A DNA stretch of 26,834 bases. Source: JANQTF01 sp036835375. GTDB lineage: Bacteria; Bacteroidota; Bacteroidia; J057. Positions within the stretch are counted from its first letter, which is position 1, and every line of letters starts with the position of its first letter. The stretch spans positions 1 through 26,834 of the forward strand of contig DAITMB010000067.1 in NCBI GenBank assembly GCA_036835375.1, written 5' to 3'. The translations under genes and the position numbers were made by a program. A model generated the notes under the pieces. The model was not told where the DNA came from. It made no database searches and saw only the letters and a list, made by a program, of their open reading frames with translations. This document shows, one piece after another, positions 21,691-26,834 of this stretch.

Positions 21691-23265
21691 CTATACATTC
21701 ATCCATTCGCGAAGTTTCGCTACGAGCCGATCCCAAAGGGCAACCTTGGGCTTGGGTGACTGAAAGTGCCGGGCCGAAGCGCCAGAATCGCGTAGGTTGG
21801 CTTCTAAGCTAGACACCGGCACGCCCCCAGCCTGGCGCGTGCCCAGGCCTACTTCGACGAGGGCTGTCATCCCTGCTTGCGAGTGGAAATAGTTCAAGTG
21901 ATGGCAAATTGGCGTTAGGACCTGAGGTTGCGGCTGGCGCTGCTCCCAAGCGCCCGCATTGAAGATGCTTTTGAGTTCGACCGCGATGTCGTGCCGCTCG
22001 CCGGGGTTGACCAAGTGGCCGACGCCCAGCTCTAATTTTTCCAAAAACCGCTGAAATCCTTCGCCATCGACCTCGTACTGTGTAGCGTCCCCTCCTACGA
22101 CGAAGTAGGCCACATGCGGATCTTGGCTCTGGTTGAGCTTAGCCAAAAAGTCCGATTTGGGATTCATTTGCCCAAGAGTCACCAGGACATTTGCCGGAGT
22201 TTTGAGGATTTTGAGCGCCGTGGCTGCAAAGGGAATCAAGTGAGGGAGGAAATTCAGCGCCAAGTCGAGGACCGTCACAGAGAATTTTCGGAAGCCTTCG
22301 ATCTTGCCAAAGTTTGAGCCGTTGTTGGGGGTGCCCGCGAGGATGAGCGCATCCACATATTCGTGTCCCCCTTCGCGCTCGACCATCCAGCGCGTCACCA
22401 AGCCCCCCATCGAGTGAGCCAGGACGCTGAGGGTTTTGCCATCTTCGCGTCCAAATCCTACCTCCTTCAACGCGTCCCGGAGTTGTCGGGCGGTGTCGTC
22501 AATGGAGGTATGAAGATTCTCGTAGTCGTAGCTCAGCACGAGGTCATAGGTCTGATGCAGGGGTTTTCCGGCCAACACATCCCCGGTGAGGATGCCCGTA
22601 GCAATGTCTTGGGTATTGCCAATGATGCCGTGAATCAGGAGCAATACATGCTCCGCAGCCGCGACTTTTTGCGCCAGGCCTTCGGTCTTGTGTTCTACTG
22701 TGCCATCTGGCAAAAAGTCCACCCAGCACAGCTTGTTGAGGTCGTTTTGCCGAAGGGCGAGCTTGAAAAAAGCAAGCTTGAGGGCATTTCCGAGGCTGCG
22801 GGTGCTCTCGTCAGGAAATAGGCCATCTCCGCTTGTGGCACCGCCAGGAATCAGTGGAAGTTGGCGAATGTTGACCACCGTCTGCCCGTTATCCTCCACG
22901 ACCGACTCCCCAAGCACCCGATAGAATTCCCCGTCGAAGGTCACCGGAAACAGCACTTCATCGGGTTGCAGGCGCTCCGTCAGTTCAATTTGCAAAGGGT
23001 CCGCTTCCAGCGCTGCTGGATCTTCCACCACCAGGTCTTCTATCTCCAGAACATTGTTTCCGACCAAATCCCTCGTTCCGCCAAAAGAAACCTGAACCAG
23101 CCCTTGCTGAAGGAAAAAGGGCGAACCAGCTGTGGCAGGAGCTGTAGATGCGACAGATCTGGTCTGGACATCATTGCTGGAAAGCTTCACCCTGCCACTG
23201 ACACCCGCATGCGGGCGAATCGTGATGCCGGGCTGGCTGAGTGGAGAATTGAGAGAGTCTGGCAT
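21691..23265 (-). CDS. Alpha/beta hydrolase (lipase/esterase-like) with long N-terminal domain
   Basis: A 524-residue protein. Residues about 205-320 show an alpha/beta-hydrolase core: HVLLLIHGIIGN (206-217, oxyanion region), DLVLSYDYENLHTS, then the nucleophile elbow LAHSMGGLV (282-290, Ser285), and LILAGTPNNGSNFG (307-320). Asp393 (VVGGDATQ) and His425 (ERHDIAVE) are plausible partners of the triad. This is the PGAP1/lipase-like style in which a GTPNxGS motif follows the elbow. The first 200 residues are beta-rich, without a signal peptide, and include a PLIPGGATSGDGLFPDES stretch; similar extensions are found on hydrolases near caspase-like or effector genes, but I cannot name the family. 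The last 60 residues contain PKPKVALWDRLVAKLREW. No signal sequence, so probably cytosolic or exported by another route. Substrate unknown. Confidence 0.75.
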   Translation of the reverse strand: MPDSLNSPLSQPGITIRPHAGVSGRVKLSSNDVQTRSVASTAPATAGSPFFLQQGLVQVSFGGTRDLVGNNVLEIEDLVVEDPAALEADPLQIELTERLQPDEVLFPVTFDGEFYRVLGESVVEDNGQTVVNIRQLPLIPGGATSGDGLFPDESTRSLGNALKLAFFKLALRQNDLNKLCWVDFLPDGTVEHKTEGLAQKVAAAEHVLLLIHGIIGNTQDIATGILTGDVLAGKPLHQTYDLVLSYDYENLHTSIDDTARQLRDALKEVGFGREDGKTLSVLAHSMGGLVTRWMVEREGGHEYVDALILAGTPNNGSNFGKIEGFRKFSVTVLDLALNFLPHLIPFAATALKILKTPANVLVTLGQMNPKSDFLAKLNQSQDPHVAYFVVGGDATQYEVDGEGFQRFLEKLELGVGHLVNPGERHDIAVELKSIFNAGAWEQRQPQPQVLTPICHHLNYFHSQAGMTALVEVGLGTRQAGGVPVSSLEANLRDSGASARHFQSPKPKVALWDRLVAKLREWMNV

Positions 23266-23602
23266 AAGGGGGTATGATTAGAAAAAGGAGCGGAGAAAGT
23301 CAATGGTCGGAAAACGAAGAAACAGAGAGAAAATGAGCATCAGGATGCTAACCAAAAGATCAATCAAGAATGTGGAGTTATTTTGGAAGCGTTCCTTAAT
23401 AGGAGGAAAGTAACGGGAAAAATGCGAAAGGAAAAACGGACCTGACAATTTGCCAAAAAGCATCGCCGAGGCAAATCGGGAGGCCGAGTGGTTGCAGATG
23501 CCCGACAGAAATGCGAAATGGAAAAAAACCAAGGAAAGCTCTCCTGAGTTTGGTAATTTTCGATGTCAACCCTCGTCTTCGGGGAATCAAGGAAATCAAA
23601 GA
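23266..23602. other. Divergent intergenic region between hydrolase and kmo
   Basis: 337 bases. Several open frames on either strand are Phe/Ser-rich and look non-coding; the in-frame extension of kmo upstream of 23603 is one of them. TAATTTTC at about 23549-23556 is close to a -7 box for kmo. No strong terminator or palindrome was seen. Confidence 0.4.
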
Positions 23603-24967
23603 ATGGAATCAATCAACCTGATTGGCGCGGGCCTGGCCGGATCGCTGATGTCAATTTATTTAGGACAGAAAGGCTATCAAGTCAATGTTTTTGAACGGCG
23701 GCCAGACATGCGAAAGCAGACAGTAGGTGGAGGAAGGTCCATCAATCTGGCGATGTCGGCCCGAGCCATTCGTGCCTTAGAAGAGACGGGATTGATCGAC
23801 GAAATCATGCCCCTGGCCATCCCCATGTATGGCCGCGAAATGCACAGCCGCGACGGAAAGCTCACCTTTCAACCCTATAGCCACGATCCTTCGATCTGCA
23901 TCTACTCTGTGTCACGGGCCGAGCTCAACATTCGCCTCATGAACAAAGCCGAGGCCCTGGAAACGGTAGCGTTCCAATTTGAGACCATTTGCGATGAAGT
24001 GAATCTCGAGACGGGTGCCATCACCTTGCGCAACCTGCGCACCGATACCACCTTTACAGCACCGGGAGCACGCAGCATCGCCACAGATGGCGCCTTTTCT
24101 GCGGCCAGGTACGCGATGCAGAAGCTTCCCCGCTTTAACTTTTCGCAGGAATATCTCTCACACGGATACAAAGAATTGACCATTCCGCCTGATGCTGAAG
24201 GCGGCTTTCGGATGAAGCGCGAGGCCCTGCACATCTGGCCGCGCGGCGAATTCATGATGATTGCCTTGCCCAATCCAGACGGGAGCTTCACCTGCACCCT
24301 GTTCATGGCTTTTGAAGGAGAACAAAGCTTTTCGAACTTGGACACCACCGAAAAGGTCCTGGCTTTCTTCGAAACAGAGTTTGCCGATGCCATGACCCTG
24401 ATGCCCAACTTGGTGGAGGAATTCTTCCGCAATCCGACCAGTTCGCTCGTGACCGTGCGCTGCTGGCCCTGGACCCTTGGCGATAAAATCGCGCTGCTGG
24501 GAGACGCCGCCCATGCGATCGTGCCTTTTTTTGGGCAGGGGATGAATGCTGCGTTTGAAGATTGTACCGTGCTGGCCGCCTGCATTGAGGCAGAAGCACC
24601 AGATTGGCAGGAGGTGTTTGGTCAGTACGAGCGTTCACGCAAGCCCAATGCAGACGCCATCGCGGACATGGCCCTGGAGAATTACCTCGAAATGCGGGAT
24701 AAGACCGCCGATCCGGCTTTTCTGTTCCGCAAAGCCGTGGAGCACCACCTCGAGCAGCATATGGACACCTATCGCTCGCGCTACGAACTGGTGTCTTTTT
24801 CCACGATTCCCTACGCGGAGGCGTACCGCCGGGGGCAGGTCAACCTAGAGATTCTCCAAGACCTCATGAAAGGACTGGCCAGACCCGAGGACGTGGACCT
24901 GGATCTGGCCAGAAAATTAATTGCTGAAAAATTGGCTGTTGAAACCTTGCCTTCGACCACTCACTGA
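23603..24967 (+). CDS. kmo: Kynurenine 3-monooxygenase
   Basis: A 454-residue FAD- and NADPH-dependent enzyme that hydroxylates L-kynurenine to 3-hydroxykynurenine, feeding quinolinate/NAD synthesis or tryptophan breakdown. The N-terminal FAD fold is NLIGAGLAGSLMSIYLGQKG, with VFERRPDMR following. GGGRSINLAMSARAIRAL (about 41-58) is a hallmark of this enzyme. ATDGAFSAARYAMQ, LSHGYKELTIP, LHIWPRGEFMMIALPNPDGSFTCTLFM, and the second FAD motif LLGDAAHAIVPFFGQGMNAAFEDC (about 297-320) all match KMO closely. ATG 23603 begins the FAD fold; the 51 codons before it in frame are not homologous. Length is normal for bacterial KMO, with a short helical tail. Kynurenine-pathway partners (kynU, TDO) are not in the window. 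It overlaps the convergent GH13 gene by 7 bases. Confidence 0.93.
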   Translation: MESINLIGAGLAGSLMSIYLGQKGYQVNVFERRPDMRKQTVGGGRSINLAMSARAIRALEETGLIDEIMPLAIPMYGREMHSRDGKLTFQPYSHDPSICIYSVSRAELNIRLMNKAEALETVAFQFETICDEVNLETGAITLRNLRTDTTFTAPGARSIATDGAFSAARYAMQKLPRFNFSQEYLSHGYKELTIPPDAEGGFRMKREALHIWPRGEFMMIALPNPDGSFTCTLFMAFEGEQSFSNLDTTEKVLAFFETEFADAMTLMPNLVEEFFRNPTSSLVTVRCWPWTLGDKIALLGDAAHAIVPFFGQGMNAAFEDCTVLAACIEAEAPDWQEVFGQYERSRKPNADAIADMALENYLEMRDKTADPAFLFRKAVEHHLEQHMDTYRSRYELVSFSTIPYAEAYRRGQVNLEILQDLMKGLARPEDVDLDLARKLIAEKLAVETLPSTTH

Positions 24968-26448
24968 GCTTCCAGCACGCGGTAGTCCCAAGCATCTAGG
25001 CGAAGATTCATCCCGTCAGTCAAGGTCGTAGGTTGCCGAGAAAATACGTCGGTGTAGGTGCCAGCGACTGGCTCGCCACGGAGCGTAAGGTCTTGCGCTT
25101 CGGCAGACAAGTTGATGATAACGAGCACTTTATCGCCGTTTTTTTCGCGCGTGAAGGCATACACAAGTTCGTCTTTACCAGTCTGGATTTTGGTCAGCGG
25201 ACCGCCTTCCTTCCCATTCCACAGAGCTTGGTTTCGGTGCTTGAGACCAAAGAGCGTTTTGTAAAAATCAGTGTAGGCGTAGTCTCCCCACGGCACGAGG
25301 TCCTTGGTGAAAAACTCCAACTGCTTGTCCATGGCCGACTCTTGGCCCGTGTAGAGGAGCGGCATTCCGTCAAAGGTGCTCACGAGCACCGCGAAGGCTT
25401 TGTGTCCATCGCCCATGCGCTGAAACTCTGTGCCTGACCAGGAATTCTCATCGTGATTGGAAGTGAAATTCATGAAATAGCCTTGCTCATAGGCTTGGGC
25501 TTTTTTGGCGAGAAGGCGGTCGATGTCGAGAGCATTTTTCAAAACAGGGGCTTCTTCATTCCCTTCGACCAGATTACCTTGAACCAGCGCAGCGCCTGAT
25601 TCGCGGTTGGCTCCCTGGGTTTTGGCGATTTGATTAAGCAAATGGTGCATTTCCCAGCCATAATCCATGACGAAGGCGCCGTTATTGCGAATGGCGGGCA
25701 CCTCGGCTTCGGCCAGCATGAAGAGCGGCTTCACAGCGTAGAGAGAATCCCGGCACTGTGCCCAGAAATCTACGGGCACGCCATGGGCTACATCCACTCG
25801 AAATCCATCGATGCCGATGTCACGGATCCAAAATTTCATCGCGTCGATCATGCCAAGGCGCATCTCGGGGTTGTCATAGTTGAGGTCGGCGACATCGGTC
25901 CATCCCCAGGATTTTCCCGTGTTGTAGTCGATCGGATCAATGATGTTGCCTTCGGCGTCCTGGGTGTACCAATCGGGGTGCTCGGTGATCCATGGATTGT
26001 CCCACCCTGTGTGATTGGGCACCCAGTCGATGATGGTGTACATCCCTGCCTCACGAATGGCTTGCAGCATGTGCTTGAAATCGTCCATGGTGCCGAAGTC
26101 GGGATTGACATCGTAATAATTCGCCACGGCGTAGGGGCTGCCGAGATCACCTTTGCGATTTTTAACACTCACCGGATGAATCGGCATGAACCAGAGGATG
26201 TCTATGCCCAATTCCTTGAGTCTAGGAATGTGCGCTTCAAAAGCCTGGAAAGTCCCTTCTTCTGTAAAGTGACGAAGATTGACTTCGTAAATTGTGGCAT
26301 TTTTGTGCCAATCCGGAAGCCGGGGATACGCCGCAGAGGGCTCATCGACCTGAGACGTTTGGGTGGTAGAACCCGAATTGCAGGCCGCAGCGAATGCCAT
26401 CATGCCCAGCACGAGCACCACGAGAATGGCGGAGGGGTAGTCCTTCAT
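24961..26448 (-). CDS. Alpha-amylase family (GH13) lipoprotein
   Basis: A 495-residue enzyme with a lipoprotein signal (MKDYPSAILVVLVLGMMAFAAAC, lipidated Cys23). The barrel shows the GH13 regions: DWVPNHTGWDNPW (141-153, region I), GFRVDVAHGVP (215-225, nucleophile Asp219), FMLAEAEVP (243-251, acid/base Glu247) and TSNHDENSW (329-337, transition-state Asp333). YEVNLRHFTEEGTF and LGSPYAVANYYDVNPDFGT are also typical of the family. A C-terminal beta domain (about 410-495) follows. It should hydrolyse alpha-glucans or oligosaccharides in the periplasm or at the surface; the exact linkage cannot be told. There is no SusC/SusD pair nearby, so it is not in a standard polysaccharide-utilisation locus. 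Upstream DNA has repeats and a palindrome that may be regulatory. Confidence 0.9.
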   Translation of the reverse strand: MKDYPSAILVVLVLGMMAFAAACNSGSTTQTSQVDEPSAAYPRLPDWHKNATIYEVNLRHFTEEGTFQAFEAHIPRLKELGIDILWFMPIHPVSVKNRKGDLGSPYAVANYYDVNPDFGTMDDFKHMLQAIREAGMYTIIDWVPNHTGWDNPWITEHPDWYTQDAEGNIIDPIDYNTGKSWGWTDVADLNYDNPEMRLGMIDAMKFWIRDIGIDGFRVDVAHGVPVDFWAQCRDSLYAVKPLFMLAEAEVPAIRNNGAFVMDYGWEMHHLLNQIAKTQGANRESGAALVQGNLVEGNEEAPVLKNALDIDRLLAKKAQAYEQGYFMNFTSNHDENSWSGTEFQRMGDGHKAFAVLVSTFDGMPLLYTGQESAMDKQLEFFTKDLVPWGDYAYTDFYKTLFGLKHRNQALWNGKEGGPLTKIQTGKDELVYAFTREKNGDKVLVIINLSAEAQDLTLRGEPVAGTYTDVFSRQPTTLTDGMNLRLDAWDYRVLEAQ

Positions 26449-26464
26449 GAATTGAAAATTGGAG

Positions 26465-26492
26465 GTGAGAGGCGAGAAGTGAGAGGCGAGAC
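26465..26492. repeat. Tandem 14-base direct repeat in the GH13 leader
   Basis: GTGAGAGGCGAGAA (26465-26478) is followed directly by GTGAGAGGCGAGAC (26479-26492), one mismatch. The same motif in inverted orientation lies at the left edge of the window (25-38), so it is probably a dispersed repeat in this genome. It sits 16 bases upstream of the GH13 start codon, within the presumed leader. Confidence 0.6.
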
Positions 26493-26612
26493 AAGAGGGG
26501 GAATATAATCCGGTGAATTATTTTGAGGTAGAAAAGAATTCATTGAGCAAATTACTGATTCCCCTCAAGGAAAAAAAGGCGGTATCTGCACTGCTTTCGC
26601 CTAAAGTATTTT

Positions 26613-26632
26613 CGTCAAATGATCATTTGACG
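26613..26632. promoter_or_regulatory. Perfect 20-bp palindrome, possible operator
   Basis: CGTCAAATGATCATTTGACG is an uninterrupted perfect palindrome with no loop, as expected for a dimeric repressor or activator site and not for an RNA hairpin. It lies 165 bases upstream of the GH13 start codon and between that gene and the -7-like box at 26688-26695. A role in controlling the GH13 gene is inference. Confidence 0.5.
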
Positions 26633-26687
26633 TCGTCAAGTTTTGTTTTATTCAGGACTTTCTCTAATTTCATATCACTTTCCCCCC

Positions 26688-26695
26688 CAAAGGTA
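26688..26695 (-). promoter_or_regulatory. Possible -7 box for the GH13 gene
   Basis: The minus strand reads TACCTTTG, an exact TAnnTTTG match. It would give a leader of about 230 bases containing the palindrome and the tandem repeat. No TTTG was found at the -33 position. Confidence 0.35.
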
Positions 26696-26753
26696 TCATA
26701 GATTTACGCTACTACTACCGTTTGTTCCCATTTTTCCTATCCAAGATCAGTGC

Positions 26754-26788
26754 ATGACAGCCCCATTCCCGGGCTGTCATTGCTTTTT
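26754..26788 (+). terminator. Intrinsic terminator without a recognised upstream gene
   Basis: ATGACAGCCC (26754-26763) pairs perfectly with GGGCTGTCAT (26771-26780) around a 7-base loop, followed by TGCTTTTT. The T-run is on the plus strand, so it ends rightward transcripts. No plus-strand gene precedes it; the nearest upstream coding DNA is the oppositely oriented GH13 gene. It may end a small RNA. Confidence 0.7.
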
Positions 26789-26834
26789 AAGAGAAAGCGA
26801 TTTCACAATTTGTTTATCATATCTTCTTCCTAAG

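Larger units (their letters stand above)
26449..26834. other. Right-end intergenic region
   Basis: 386 bases with no recognised gene, more AT-rich than the rest of the right half. It contains a tandem 14-base repeat, a 20-base palindrome, a -7-like box on the minus strand and a plus-strand terminator, described separately. A 62-residue open frame at 26513-26701 is not convincing as a protein. Confidence 0.5.

Noticed and set aside
23450..23602. N-terminal extension of kmo to 23450
   Set aside because: The 51 extra residues are Lys/Glu/Ser-rich and not part of KMO; the FAD fold starts at ATG 23603.
25630..26508. 292-residue open frame antisense to the GH13 gene
   Set aside because: The minus strand carries all four GH13 regions; the plus frame is rich in His, Val and Gly with no family.
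26513..26701. 62-residue open frame in front of the orphan terminator
   Set aside because: Ser/Phe/Lys-rich, contains the palindrome, and lacks a ribosome site or resemblance; a non-coding RNA is equally or more likely.
1..26834. CRISPR array, prophage or complete restriction/defence system
   Set aside because: No regularly spaced direct repeats, no Cas, methylase, phage structural or integrase genes were seen; the only related items are a Uma2 protein, a lone antitoxin and the RHS tip.

Overview
The window looks like a chromosomal segment of a Bacteroidota bacterium, probably in the Saprospiria/Lewinella neighbourhood. The class-level placement is inference. The phylum call rests on two secreted proteins with type IX secretion (T9SS) C-terminal sorting domains, the ParB - DUF5683 - DapB gene order, Bacteroidota-style TAnnTTTG -7 promoter boxes, kynurenine 3-monooxygenase, an OmpA-fused repeat protein, and the general lack of strong Shine-Dalgarno sites. 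Most of the DNA is moderately GC-rich. The first 1.4 kb is visibly AT-richer and looks acquired.

Layout. 1-2600 is accessory and partly decayed: the C-terminal tip of an RHS-repeat protein with a small lipoprotein directly behind it (possible toxin/immunity pair), a UPF0175 antitoxin whose DUF3368 PIN toxin partner is cut off after about 17 residues, and fragments of an IS3-type transposase and two unrecognised genes. 2622-5557 is housekeeping: a NagB-like sugar-phosphate isomerase/deaminase, an isolated nuoC, pyrE and a divergent Nudix hydrolase. 5566-7545 encodes a secreted protein with seven propeller-type repeats ending in an OmpA peptidoglycan-binding domain. 7575-10284 (minus) is the conserved parB - DUF5683 - dapB block, with parA missing from its usual place.

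10300-14716 is again mosaic: a Uma2-type nuclease-fold protein, an S41 peptidase, a DUF4143 ATPase pseudogene with a nonsense codon, a frameshift and both ends missing, and an internally deleted ISAs1 transposase. It ends at a tRNA-Arg(CCU) gene. 15557-19160 holds two T9SS cargo proteins separated by a 17-bp hairpin and ended by a second hairpin. 19235-23265 (minus) contains a membrane protein of unknown function, two adjacent PPK2 polyphosphate kinases and an alpha/beta hydrolase with a long N-terminal extension. 23603-26448 has kmo (kynurenine pathway) and a GH13 lipoprotein glycosidase, convergent and overlapping at their stop codons. The last 386 bases hold a tandem repeat, a perfect 20-bp palindrome, a possible promoter for the GH13 gene and a rightward terminator with no gene in front of it.

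No CRISPR array, prophage or complete known defence system was found. The observations most worth following are the orphan RHS tip with its lipoprotein, the PPK2 pair, the propeller-OmpA fusion, the regulatory-looking DNA at the right end, and the amount of gene decay beside the tRNA.
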